Shown one piece after another: positions 1 to 7,596 of a stretch of 64,000 nt of DNA (position 1 is its first letter; every line of letters begins with the position of its first letter). Made by a program: the position numbers and the translations under genes. The stretch is from Micromonospora sp. NBC_01796 (GTDB lineage Bacteria > Actinomycetota > Actinomycetes > Mycobacteriales > Micromonosporaceae): the NCBI RefSeq assembly GCF_035917455.1, contig NZ_CP109078.1, forward strand, positions 3,596,001 to 3,660,000. The letters run 5' to 3'. Under the pieces are notes generated by a model, which made no database searches, had not been told where the DNA came from, and was given only the letters and a program-made list of their open reading frames with translations.

Positions 1-922
1 AGGACGGCCGGGACACCTTCCGGAGCACCCCGATCGGGGTGTTGCGCAGGTCGAACCCGGGCAGCCGGGAGAGCGCGAACGCGTACGCCGGCTCGGTCAC
101 CCCGCTGTCGTGCACGACGATGTCCTCGGGGCGTACGGCGGCGGTCTCGCGTACCTCCAGGCCGAAGCCGCCCGGCGTCTGTACGACGCAGAACTGCCCC
201 TGCGCGCCGAACGTGATCGGCTGGCCGTGCTCCAGCCGGATCAGGTAGTCGTCGCGCGTACCCGGCTCCTTGAGCTGGTCGAACGCGCCGTCGTTGAAGA
301 TGTTGCAGTTCTGGTAGATCTCCACGAACGCCGACCCCTGGTGCTCGGCCGCGGCCCGGAGCACCGACTGGAGGTGCTTGCGGTCGGAGTCGATGGTGCG
401 GGCGACGAAGGTCGCCTCCGCGCCGAGCGCCAGCGACAGCGGGTTGAACGGCGAGTCCGCCGAGCCGACCGGGGTCGACTTGGTGATCTTGCCGACCTCC
501 GAGGTGGGGGAATACTGACCCTTGGTCAGGCCGTAGATCCGGTTGTTGAACAGCAGGATCTTCAGGTTGACGTTGCGGCGCAGCGCGTGGATCAGGTGGT
601 TCCCGCCGATCGAGAGGGCGTCGCCGTCACCGGTGACCACCCAGACCGACAGGTCCGGCCGGGAGACCGACAGGCCGGTCGCGATCGCCGGGGCCCGCCC
701 GTGGATCGAGTGCATCCCGTACGTGTTCATGTAGTACGGGAAGCGGGACGAGCAGCCGATGCCGGAGACGAACACGGTCCGCTCGCGCGGGATCTGCAAC
801 TCCGGCATGAACTGCTGGATCGCGGCCAGGATCGCGTAGTCACCGCAGCCGGGGCACCAGCGCACCTCCTGGTCGGACTTGAAGTCCTTGGCGGTGAGCT
901 TGAGGGCGAGGGGCTCAGGCAT
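1..922 (-). CDS. korB: 2-oxoacid:ferredoxin oxidoreductase, beta subunit (partial)
   Basis: The thiamine-diphosphate subunit of 2-oxoglutarate (2-oxoacid):ferredoxin oxidoreductase, which decarboxylates the 2-oxoacid to an acyl-CoA and passes electrons to ferredoxin. Reading the minus strand from the ATG at 922 gives 307 uninterrupted residues, and the gene runs off the left edge. Visible landmarks are the N-terminal CPGCG metal/cofactor motif (about residue 24), the ThDP-binding stretch GDGDALSIGGNH (about residue 98) and NNRIYGLTKGQ. The start overlaps the korA stop by 8 bp, so the two subunits are translationally coupled. The family assignment is firm. The preference for 2-oxoglutarate is inferred from the actinobacterial KorAB arrangement. 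Confidence 0.93.
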   Translation of the reverse strand, partial: MPEPLALKLTAKDFKSDQEVRWCPGCGDYAILAAIQQFMPELQIPRERTVFVSGIGCSSRFPYYMNTYGMHSIHGRAPAIATGLSVSRPDLSVWVVTGDGDALSIGGNHLIHALRRNVNLKILLFNNRIYGLTKGQYSPTSEVGKITKSTPVGSADSPFNPLSLALGAEATFVARTIDSDRKHLQSVLRAAAEHQGSAFVEIYQNCNIFNDGAFDQLKEPGTRDDYLIRLEHGQPITFGAQGQFCVVQTPGGFGLEVRETAAVRPEDIVVHDSGVTEPAYAFALSRLPGFDLRNTPIGVLRKVSRPS

Positions 923-2762
923 TCTTCACTACCTCTTCCAGCATGGACTCCAGCTCGGCGGCGGTGAACGGCAGCCCCCGGACCTGGTTGTAGCTGATCG
1001 CGTCGACCAGGAACCGGGCCCGGATCACGTGCGCGAGCTGACCGAGGTTCATCTCCGGGATGACCACCCGGTCATACGCCTTCAGCACCTCGCCGAGGTT
1101 CGCCGGCATCGGCGACAGGTGGCGCAGGTGCGCCTGGGCCACCGAGAGCCCCTTCTGTCGCAGCGCGCGGCAGGCCGCGCCGATCGGGCCGTAGGTGGAA
1201 CCCCAGCCGAGGACGAGCACCCGGGCGTCCCCGTCCGGATCCTCGACCTCGAGGTCCGGCACCGGGATGGCCTCGATCCGGGCCGCCCGGGTACGGACCA
1301 TGAAGTCGTGGTTCGCCGGGTCGTACGAGATGTCACCGGTCTTGTCGGCCTTCTCCAGACCGCCGATCCGGTGTTCCAGACCCGCGGTGCCGGGGATCGC
1401 CCACGGTCGGGCCAGCGTCACCGGGTCGCGCAGGTACGGCAGGAACGTGGTGCCGTCCTCGCCGTTGGGCTCGGTCGCGAACTCGACCTGGAGGTCGGGC
1501 AGCGAGTCGACCTCGGGCAGCAGCCACGGCTCGGAGCCGTTGGCGACGTAGTTGTCCGAGAGCAGGATCACCGGCGTGCGGTACGTCAACGCGATCCTGG
1601 CCGCCTCGATCGCGGCGTGGAAGCAGTCCGACGGGGACCTCGGGGCGATCACCGCGACCGGTGCCTCGCCGTGCCGGCCGTACAGCGCCATGTTCAGGTC
1701 GGCCTGCTCGGTCTTGGTCGGCATACCGGTCGACGGACCGGCCCGCTGCACGTCGACGATGACCAGCGGCAGTTCCAGCGCCACCGCGAGCGAGATCGTC
1801 TCGCCCTTGAGGGCGACACCGGGGCCGCTGGTGGTGGTCACGCCGAGGGCGCCGCCGTACGACGCGCCCAGGGCCGCGCCGATCGCCGCGATCTCGTCCT
1901 CGGCCTGCACCGTCGTCACGCCGAACCGCTTGTGCTTGCTCAGCTCGTGCAGGATGTCCGAGGCCGGGGTGATCGGGTAGGCACCGAGGAAGACCGGCAG
2001 TTTCGCCCGTACGCCGGCGGCCACCAGGCCGAGCGAGAGCGCCGCGTTACCGGTGATGTTGCGGTACGTGCCGGGGCTCATCTTGGCCGGCTTGACCTCG
2101 TACCGGACGCCGAAGTCCTCGGTGGTCTCGCCGAAGTTCCAGCCGGCCTTGAAGGCGGCGGTGTTCGCCGCGATCAGCTCGGGGCGCTTGGCGAACTTGC
2201 GTTCGAGGAACCGGATCGTGGACGCGTACGGCCGGGAGTACATCCAGGAGAGCAGGCCGAGGGCGAACATGTTCTTGGCCCGCTCGGCGTCCTTCTTGGC
2301 GACGTTCAGCTCGGCGAGCGCCCCGATGGTCATCGAGGTCAGCGCGACCGGGTGCAGCGCGTAGCCGTCCAGGGAGCCGTCTTCGAGGGGGCTGACCGCG
2401 TAACCGACCTTGGCCAGGTTGCGCTTGGTGAACTCGTCGGTGTTGACGATGATGTCCGCGCCGCGGGGCAGGTCGGTGAGGTTCGCCTTGAGTGCCGCCG
2501 GGTTCATCGCGACCAGGACGTTCGGCGCGTCACCCGGGGTGAGGATGTCGTAGTCGGCGAAGTGCACCTGGAAGCTGGACACGCCGGGCAGGGTGCCGGC
2601 GGGTGCCCGGATCTCGGCCGGGAAGTTCGGCAGGGTCGAGATGTCGTTGCCGAGCTGCGCGGTTTCCGAGGTGAAGCGGTCGCCGGTGAGCTGCATCCCG
2701 TCGCCGGAGTCGCCGGCGAACCGGATCACCACCCGATCCAGTTGACGGACCTGCTTGGTCAC
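915..2762 (-). CDS. korA: 2-oxoacid:ferredoxin oxidoreductase, gamma-alpha fusion subunit
   Basis: The partner of KorB, 615 residues. The N-terminal ~190 residues are the gamma domain (start of the conserved region RFAGDSGDGMQLTG). The rest is the alpha domain with YPITPAS near residue 261 and RAGPSTGMPTKTEQADL near residue 339, which are hallmarks of the KorA/PorA pyrimidine-binding domain. The GTG start at 2762 is chosen because a strong AGGAGG lies 6 nt upstream and family homology begins there; the open frame continues about 87 codons further upstream without family similarity. In actinobacteria this oxygen-tolerant enzyme can replace or supplement the 2-oxoglutarate dehydrogenase step of the TCA cycle (family knowledge). 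Confidence 0.94.
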   Translation of the reverse strand: MTKQVRQLDRVVIRFAGDSGDGMQLTGDRFTSETAQLGNDISTLPNFPAEIRAPAGTLPGVSSFQVHFADYDILTPGDAPNVLVAMNPAALKANLTDLPRGADIIVNTDEFTKRNLAKVGYAVSPLEDGSLDGYALHPVALTSMTIGALAELNVAKKDAERAKNMFALGLLSWMYSRPYASTIRFLERKFAKRPELIAANTAAFKAGWNFGETTEDFGVRYEVKPAKMSPGTYRNITGNAALSLGLVAAGVRAKLPVFLGAYPITPASDILHELSKHKRFGVTTVQAEDEIAAIGAALGASYGGALGVTTTSGPGVALKGETISLAVALELPLVIVDVQRAGPSTGMPTKTEQADLNMALYGRHGEAPVAVIAPRSPSDCFHAAIEAARIALTYRTPVILLSDNYVANGSEPWLLPEVDSLPDLQVEFATEPNGEDGTTFLPYLRDPVTLARPWAIPGTAGLEHRIGGLEKADKTGDISYDPANHDFMVRTRAARIEAIPVPDLEVEDPDGDARVLVLGWGSTYGPIGAACRALRQKGLSVAQAHLRHLSPMPANLGEVLKAYDRVVIPEMNLGQLAHVIRARFLVDAISYNQVRGLPFTAAELESMLEEVVKNA

Positions 2763-3051
2763 GTGACCTCCTGTCGCCGGCGGCGGTTCGTACGCCAAAT
2801 GGTCTGTCCCCGCCTGTCTCTCAACCGAGAGCCTACGTCGGACCCTTAGGTAAACCTTCCCCCAGGTCCGTCGGATGGGAAGGGCAAGAAAGCGCATTTG
2901 CCGGTATTTGCCGGGTGAAACTCGATCGACGTAACCCAGATCACTGGGGTTTGGGTCCGGTTCCCGATCCATCATCGCCCGAAGCCGGTGGCCGATGCCG
3001 CTGATTGCCCGGCCGCGGAACAAGTCCGCACGATCGCGATATCCGCCCCGG
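2763..3051 (-). promoter_or_regulatory. korAB upstream region with a short palindrome and a tandem repeat
   Basis: This 289-bp stretch lies upstream of korA and downstream of the next minus-strand gene. It holds TTAGGTAAACCTT at 2846-2858, containing the palindrome AGGT-AA-ACCT. It also holds two head-to-tail copies of ATTTGCCGG (2896-2904 and 2906-2914) and an imperfect dyad AACCCAG/CTGGGGTT around 2933-2951. These are plausible regulator sites for korAB, but no regulator is identified. I see no gene here. Confidence 0.4.
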
Positions 3052-4539
3052 TCAGGGGGTGTGCCGCCGCAGCGTCACGGCCGCGAGGGTCAGCGCCAGC
3101 ACCACCAGCAGGCCGGAGACCACGATCAGTCCGATCGCGGTCCGCTGGGTGCCGGTCAGCCCGTCGTCCGGACGTGAGACCGGTCGCACCACCGGGAGCA
3201 GCCCCTGGGAGCCGGCCGGCGCCGCGCCGGCCGCCGTCGAGGTGGAACTGGCCGCGACCGCGTTGATCCGGAAGCTCATCTGCATCCGGCTGGTCCGGCC
3301 GTGCGCCGGGGTGAGGGTGCCGATGGCGGCGCCGGACAGGGGTGCCATCCGCTGGGCGTCCGCCGTGGCGTTGACCGGCAGCCGGACCGTGGCGGTCTGT
3401 CCGGCCCGGATCGGGCCGAGGTCGCAGGCGACCCGTCGCGGCCCGGTGCCGTTCGGGTCGGGGCTGGCCGGATCGGTGCCGGTCGGCGCCGGAGCGCTCG
3501 GCGAGGGGCCGGTGGAGCGGCACCCGGCCGGCGGGGTGGGCACGGTGACGCCGGCCGGCAGCACGACCTCGGCGGTGCCCGCCGCGTCGGCCGTACCGGT
3601 GTTGCCGAGCCGGACCGACAGCGTCGTCGGCCCCCCGGTCACGTCGAAGTTGACCTCGTCGGCGCCGAGCGTCAGCCCGGCCGACGGTGGGCCGGGTGGG
3701 AAGAGCACCGCGAACCCCTCGTCGTCGGTCACCGCGGCCAGCGTCGGCCGGGCCGGGTCGGTGGCGCTGACCTGCACCGAGCCGTCCAGCGGCATCTGCT
3801 GCCAGGCGTCGGCCGCGACCGAGACCCGGATCCGGGCGGTGAACCGGGCACCCGCCGCGGCGGTCCAGGCGCCGCACCGGTACGTCCCGGCTCCGGCGGC
3901 CGAACAGCCCTGGGTGCCGGCGTCGGTGACACCCGCGGGCAGCGTGTACCGCATTCGGACGTGCTGCGGGACGTCACCGGTGTTCGCCACGGTGACGAGC
4001 AGGTCGGCGGTGGTGCTCCGGGCGCCCCAGTAGGCGCTGGTGAGGTTGATGTCGCCGGTGGTCACGGTGACGCCGAAACGGGGCTGGCCCGGCTGTGGGC
4101 GGGGCCTGGGCAGGGCGCTCGACGGTGTCGGGGAGGCCGGGACGGGGCCGGGGCCGCCGGTCACGGGGGGATCGTCCGGCGGGGGCGGCTCGGTCGGCAC
4201 GACCGTTGTCGGCACGTCGGTCGGTGTCTCGGTGGTCGGCACCGAGGTGGGCGTGGGCGACGGTTGCTCGGTCTCCGGGGGCTGGCTCGGCTCCGGGTCT
4301 TCCGGGGTGGTCCCTCCGCCGCCGGGCTCTTCCGATTCGGGCACCATTCGCGTGCCGGCGGCGGCTGCCCAACCCGGTTCGGCAGCCGTGAGCGCGGCGA
4401 GTCCTCCGGCGGTGAGCACGACGAGCGCGGCGAGGGCCAGGGCGGCGCCCGTCACCACCCCGCGACCGGCGCGGTCGCCGACCCGACCGAGGGTGTGCGG
4501 GAACGCGCGAGTACGTGGTCCGAACTCGACGCCTGCCAT
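3052..4539 (-). CDS. Membrane-anchored cell-surface protein with DUF11-like domains
   Basis: A 495-residue protein of unknown function. An N-terminal hydrophobic segment at about residues 28-53 could be a signal peptide or anchor. A Pro/Thr/Glu-rich linker spans about 60-145. Beta-sandwich-like segments of the conserved-repeat (DUF11) type follow, with phrases such as VTVANTGDVP and VRLGNTGTADAAG. A second membrane helix sits near the C-terminus (about 466-488) with a short basic tail RRHTP. This is the build of a wall-spanning surface protein held by a C-terminal anchor. The start has a good SD (GGAGGG about 5 nt upstream of the ATG). It appears monocistronic. Confidence 0.75.
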   Translation of the reverse strand: MAGVEFGPRTRAFPHTLGRVGDRAGRGVVTGAALALAALVVLTAGGLAALTAAEPGWAAAAGTRMVPESEEPGGGGTTPEDPEPSQPPETEQPSPTPTSVPTTETPTDVPTTVVPTEPPPPDDPPVTGGPGPVPASPTPSSALPRPRPQPGQPRFGVTVTTGDINLTSAYWGARSTTADLLVTVANTGDVPQHVRMRYTLPAGVTDAGTQGCSAAGAGTYRCGAWTAAAGARFTARIRVSVAADAWQQMPLDGSVQVSATDPARPTLAAVTDDEGFAVLFPPGPPSAGLTLGADEVNFDVTGGPTTLSVRLGNTGTADAAGTAEVVLPAGVTVPTPPAGCRSTGPSPSAPAPTGTDPASPDPNGTGPRRVACDLGPIRAGQTATVRLPVNATADAQRMAPLSGAAIGTLTPAHGRTSRMQMSFRINAVAASSTSTAAGAAPAGSQGLLPVVRPVSRPDDGLTGTQRTAIGLIVVSGLLVVLALTLAAVTLRRHTP

Positions 4540-4654
4540 CCAGCCCTCCGGTGGTTCCCCCGCTTGGTGAGTTCATTATTCGGCGCGGCCGGGCCGGGTA
4601 CGGCGACTCCACACGGAACAAATCCGTAACGGGCGGGTGTCAGCGTCAGCATCT

Positions 4655-4689
4655 GTTGACGACCCGGGGCTCGTCAACGTATGTTGACG
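4655..4689. promoter_or_regulatory. Three-half-site operator upstream of the small HTH gene
   Basis: Three alternating copies of one 7-bp half-site occur: GTTGACG (4655-4661), CGTCAAC (4672-4678) and GTTGACG (4683-4689). The first pair forms a perfect 8-bp inverted repeat (GTTGACGA/TCGTCAAC) around CCCGGGGC. The second pair forms a perfect 7-bp inverted repeat around GTAT. The last copy contains a TTGACG -35-like hexamer 20-odd bp before the start codon of the HTH protein, so binding there would block transcription. Autoregulation by the HTH protein is the simplest inference. Confidence 0.65.
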
Positions 4690-4711
4690 GTAAGGATGAG
4701 GAGGTGCCGTC

Positions 4712-4936
4712 ATGCCACTGGTCGCACAACAGTCCGACGACGACCCCCGGCGGGCCCTGCGCGCCGCCGGGGAACTGCGCCGCAGCGCCGAGCGGGCCGA
4801 GGCGCTACAGGTACGGCGGGCCCGCAACGCCGGGCTGAACTGGCCCCAGATCGCCCTCGCGCTCGGCGTCACCCACCGGGAGGTCCGCCGCAGGTACGGC
4901 AGCCGCTACCGCCTGCCGGGCGCCGGTCGGCCCTGA
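4712..4936 (+). CDS. Small helix-turn-helix DNA-binding protein
   Basis: A 74-residue protein that is essentially one HTH: a basic, Arg/Ala-rich helix (residues 12-38) followed by a turn and recognition helix in the segment LNWPQIALALGVTHREVRRRYG (split here only for description; about residues 43-64). An SD (GAGGAGG) precedes the ATG by 7 nt. Its promoter carries three copies of GTTGACG/CGTCAAC, the pattern expected of an autoregulated gene. No effector domain is present, so it may work with a partner or as a simple repressor. The family resembles small actinobacterial HTH proteins. I cannot name a specific orthologue. Confidence 0.7.
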   Translation: MPLVAQQSDDDPRRALRAAGELRRSAERAEALQVRRARNAGLNWPQIALALGVTHREVRRRYGSRYRLPGAGRP

Positions 4937-4953
4937 CCAACTCCCCGTACCGG

Positions 4954-4959
4954 TAGGCT
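4954..4959 (+). promoter_or_regulatory. Leaderless -10 element of nuoA (TAGGCT)
   Basis: TAGGCT ends 7 nt before the nuoA ATG, so transcription would begin at the start codon. No Shine-Dalgarno sequence is present, which fits a leaderless mRNA. Confidence 0.6.
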
Positions 4960-4966
4960 CCCGCCC

Positions 4967-5347
4967 ATGAGCGGCTACCTCGGCTCGTACGCGACGCTCG
5001 GGCTCCTGTTGCTCGCCAGCGTCCTGGTCTTCGTCGGCGCGTTCTCGGCGAACCGGGTGCTCCGCCCGGCCCACCCGGCCGACCCGCCCGGCAAGCGGGC
5101 CACCTACGAGAGCGGGGTCGACCCGGTCGGCAGCGGCTGGGCCCAGGTCCAGATCCGCTACTACGTCTACGCCTACCTCTACGTGCTCTTCGCGGTGGAG
5201 GCGGTGTTCCTCTTCCCCTGGGCGGTCGTGTTCGACCGGCCCGGGTTCGGCCTGGTCACCGTCGTCGAGATGGCGATCTTCGTGGCCGTACTGGCCCTGG
5301 GCATCCTCTACGCCTGGCGCAAGAACATCCTCCGCTGGTCCGACTGA
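4967..5347 (+). CDS. nuoA: NADH-quinone oxidoreductase subunit A, stand-alone
   Basis: A 126-residue inner-membrane protein with three predicted helices (about residues 8-30, 63-85 and 92-115) and the conserved loop YESGVDPVGSGW of complex I subunit A/ND3. It belongs to the membrane arm of respiratory complex I. No other nuo gene lies nearby: the upstream neighbour is a small HTH gene and the downstream neighbour is convergent folP. The gene is therefore an orphan copy, as in the partial second nuo sets of some actinomycetes. Its start lacks an SD and has a TAGGCT -10 element 7 nt upstream. Confidence 0.9.
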   Translation: MSGYLGSYATLGLLLLASVLVFVGAFSANRVLRPAHPADPPGKRATYESGVDPVGSGWAQVQIRYYVYAYLYVLFAVEAVFLFPWAVVFDRPGFGLVTVVEMAIFVAVLALGILYAWRKNILRWSD

Positions 5348-5368
5348 GGGTCAGGAAGGGCGGGGCAC

Positions 5369-6238
5369 TCAGGCCAGGCCGCGTCGGGAGAGCGCGGGCG
5401 GGCGGTCGCCCCGGATCGAGGCGACCATGTCGAGGGCCCGCCGGGTCTGGCGTACCTGGTGCGCCCGGAAGACCCGGGCACCCAACCAGGCGGAGACGGT
5501 GGTCGCCGCGAGGGTGCCCTCCAGTCGCTCGTCGACCGGTACGTCCAGCGTCTCGCCGACGAAGTCCTTGTTCGACAGGGCCACCAGCACCGGCCAGCCG
5601 GTCGCGGTCAGCTCGTCGAGCCGACGGGTGATCTCCAACGAGTGCCGGGTGTTCTTGCCGAAGTCGTGCGCCGGGTCGATCAGGATCCCGTCGGGGCGTA
5701 CCCCGAGGGCGACCGCGCGTTCGGCGAGCCCGGTCACCGTCGACACGACGTCGGCCACCACGTCGTCGAAGGCCGCCCGGTGCGGCCGGGTACGCGGACT
5801 GAGCCCGCCTGCGTGCGAGCAGACCAGGCCCGTACCGGTCTCGGCGGCCACCTGGGCCAGTGCCGGGTCGGCACCCGACCAGGTGTCGTTGAGCAGGTCC
5901 GCACCGGCGCCCACCGCCTCGACCGCGACCTCGGCCCGCCAGGTGTCGATCGAGATCACCACGTCCGGGAAGGCTGCCCGTACGGCGGCGATGGTGGCCA
6001 CCGTACGGCGGATCTCCTCGGCCACCCCGACCTCGGCCCCGGGACCGGCCTTCACACCACCGATGTCGATGATCTGGGCTCCCTCGGCCAGCGCCCGTTC
6101 CACCGCACGCAGGGCGGCGTCCGCGGCGAAGGTCGCGCCGCGATCGAAGAACGAGTCCGGCGTACGGTTCACGATCGCCATCACGGCCAGGTCACCGGGA
6201 GCGAAGGTCTGCGTACCCAGCCGTAACGTCCGACCCAT
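5369..6238 (-). CDS. folP2: Dihydropteroate synthase-like protein, FolP2 type
   Basis: A 289-residue TIM-barrel protein of the DHPS family. It has the N-terminal NRTPDSFFDRG motif, the pterin-binding IDIGGVKAGPG segment, ISIDTWRAEVA, LINDTW-like LLNDTWSG, and IDPAHDFGKNT. The motif variants (VKAGPG, DFGKNT, ALSNKDFVGET) match mycobacterial FolP2 (Rv1207) rather than the canonical FolP1. FolP2 of M. tuberculosis has been reported to lack DHPS activity, so the enzymatic role here is uncertain. The neighbourhood (DivIVA protein, tag, DUF3117) supports orthology. It converges on nuoA with a 21-bp gap. Confidence 0.88.
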   Translation of the reverse strand: MGRTLRLGTQTFAPGDLAVMAIVNRTPDSFFDRGATFAADAALRAVERALAEGAQIIDIGGVKAGPGAEVGVAEEIRRTVATIAAVRAAFPDVVISIDTWRAEVAVEAVGAGADLLNDTWSGADPALAQVAAETGTGLVCSHAGGLSPRTRPHRAAFDDVVADVVSTVTGLAERAVALGVRPDGILIDPAHDFGKNTRHSLEITRRLDELTATGWPVLVALSNKDFVGETLDVPVDERLEGTLAATTVSAWLGARVFRAHQVRQTRRALDMVASIRGDRPPALSRRGLA

Positions 6239-6365
6239 CCGGAACCTCCCTCGAACCGACCACCGATGGTCCCGACGCTAACCGGCCGCCGACGACGGCG
6301 GTGCGACGGGACTCCGGCGGGGTGGCGGGGTCGCCCGGCCGGGTCGGGCGTGACACGATTCTTCT

Positions 6366-7043
6366 ATGGGTCAGTTTCTCCTCCTCCTGGTTGTGGCGTT
6401 GACCGCCGCCGCGGTCGTCTTCGGCGTGACCGTGCTGTTGACCGGCACCGATCCCGGTCTGACGCCGGCCGAGCCGGACGGGCGCGCGGTGCCGCTGCCG
6501 GCCAGCCGTCCATTGGCGGAGTCCGATGTCAGCGACGTGCGGTTCGACACCGCGCTGCGCGGGTACCGGATGAGCCAGGTCGACCAGGCGTTCGCGCGGG
6601 CGGCCTACGACATCGGTTACAAGGACGAGCTGATCGGCGTGCTGGAGGCGGAGGTGGAGGCGTTGCGCGAGGGTCGCGGTGCGGACGCCGACGAGCTGCG
6701 CCGTGCCCGGGCGGCGGCTCTCGCGACGGCCGCCGCCGGTGCAGCGGTCGCCCAGAACGGCTCGCCGGCCCACCGGCCCGAGGTCGGGGACCCGGACGGC
6801 GTCATCCCGGCCGATTCCGGCGCCGGCGACCCGGACGCCGGCACGGGAGACTCCGGCGCCGCCCCGGCGGGTTCGGGCACGGCAGACACCGCCCCGGCCC
6901 GGACCGACATCGCACCCGCACAGACCGACGCCGCCACGGCCGAGACCGACTCCGACGGTGGATCCCTCCGGGACGCGACGGAGGAGGACGCGGGGGCACG
7001 GGCGGAGAGCGCGGGCCCGGGGCTCCGGTCGGAGCGCGGGTGA
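6366..7043 (+). CDS. DivIVA domain-containing membrane protein (Rv1209-like)
   Basis: A 225-residue protein. A single N-terminal membrane helix (residues 4-27) is followed by a short DivIVA-type coiled coil: FDTALRGYRMSQVDQAF, then a helix running to about residue 125. The C-terminal ~100 residues are a low-complexity Ala/Pro/Asp/Thr tail. The pairing of a membrane anchor with a DivIVA-like coiled coil suggests a role at the cell pole or septum (inference). Position next to folP2 matches Rv1209. The gene is translationally coupled to the next one: its TGA overlaps the downstream GTG (GTGA). Confidence 0.82.
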   Translation: MGQFLLLLVVALTAAAVVFGVTVLLTGTDPGLTPAEPDGRAVPLPASRPLAESDVSDVRFDTALRGYRMSQVDQAFARAAYDIGYKDELIGVLEAEVEALREGRGADADELRRARAAALATAAAGAAVAQNGSPAHRPEVGDPDGVIPADSGAGDPDAGTGDSGAAPAGSGTADTAPARTDIAPAQTDAATAETDSDGGSLRDATEEDAGARAESAGPGLRSERG

Positions 7044-7540
7044 CCGGGTCCACCGGTCCGGAAGCCTTCGACGATGCCGTACGGCAGCCGGGCGCGGGTG
7101 AGGTCACCGCGACGGTGATCGTGCGGGCGCCCGCGGCGACGGTGTTCGCCGGTTTCACCGCCTGGGAGCGGCAGGGCGAATGGATCCCGTTCACCAAGGT
7201 CCGGGTGGTCGAGGGCGACGGTGGCGAGGGCAGCCTGATCGAGGCGGTGACCACTGTCGGCCCGGCGGTCCTGCGGGACGAGATGCGGGTGATCCGGGTG
7301 GATGCCCCGTACGAGCTGCGGGTCCTGCACTGTGGACGGTTGCTGCGCGGGCCGGGCGTGCTGCGCTGCACCCCGATGGACCGCGAGCGGACCCAGGTGG
7401 TCTGGCACGAGTGGTTCCACCTGCCCGGCGGCACGGTCGGCCGGTGGGCCTGGCCGGTGCTCTGGCCCGGCTCGAAGTTCAGCCTCGGCCAGGCGCTGAA
7501 GCGGTTCGCCCGGCTGGTCGAGAGCGGGCAGTTGCCCTGA
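7040..7540 (+). CDS. SRPBCC family protein
   Basis: A 166-residue protein of the START/Bet v1-like superfamily, starting at the GTG that overlaps the stop of the DivIVA gene by 4 bp. Typical features are the opening TATVIVRAPAATVFAGFTAWER, read as the first strand and helix of the fold, the WIPFTKVRVVEG strand pair, and a long C-terminal helix (FSLGQALKRFARLVES) closing the hydrophobic pocket. Such proteins bind hydrophobic ligands or act as polyketide cyclase-like enzymes; the ligand is not evident. The tight coupling suggests co-expression with the DivIVA protein. Confidence 0.82.
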   Translation: MTGSTGPEAFDDAVRQPGAGEVTATVIVRAPAATVFAGFTAWERQGEWIPFTKVRVVEGDGGEGSLIEAVTTVGPAVLRDEMRVIRVDAPYELRVLHCGRLLRGPGVLRCTPMDRERTQVVWHEWFHLPGGTVGRWAWPVLWPGSKFSLGQALKRFARLVESGQLP

Positions 7541-7550
7541 TCACGGCCTT

Positions 7551-7570
7551 GCCGGCGGGTTAGCGCCGGC
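7551..7570 (+). terminator. Hairpin after the DivIVA-SRPBCC operon
   Basis: A perfect 7-bp stem GCCGGCG/CGCCGGC closes a 6-nt loop 10 bp after the SRPBCC stop codon. No T-tract follows, which is common for actinobacterial terminators. Confidence 0.5.
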
Positions 7571-7583
7571 CGGCGGCCTGACC

Positions 7584-7589
7584 TACCGT
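7584..7589 (+). promoter_or_regulatory. Leaderless -10 element of tag (TACCGT)
   Basis: TACCGT ends 7 nt before the GTG at 7597 and only 1 nt before the GTG at 7591. The spacing favours 7597 as the first base of both transcript and coding sequence. Confidence 0.5.
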
Positions 7590-7596
7590 AGTGACC

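Noticed and set aside
879-2849. Plus-strand open frame of 656 codons across korA
   Set aside because: It is the antisense shadow of the high-GC korA gene: Arg/Gly/Val-rich and without any domain.
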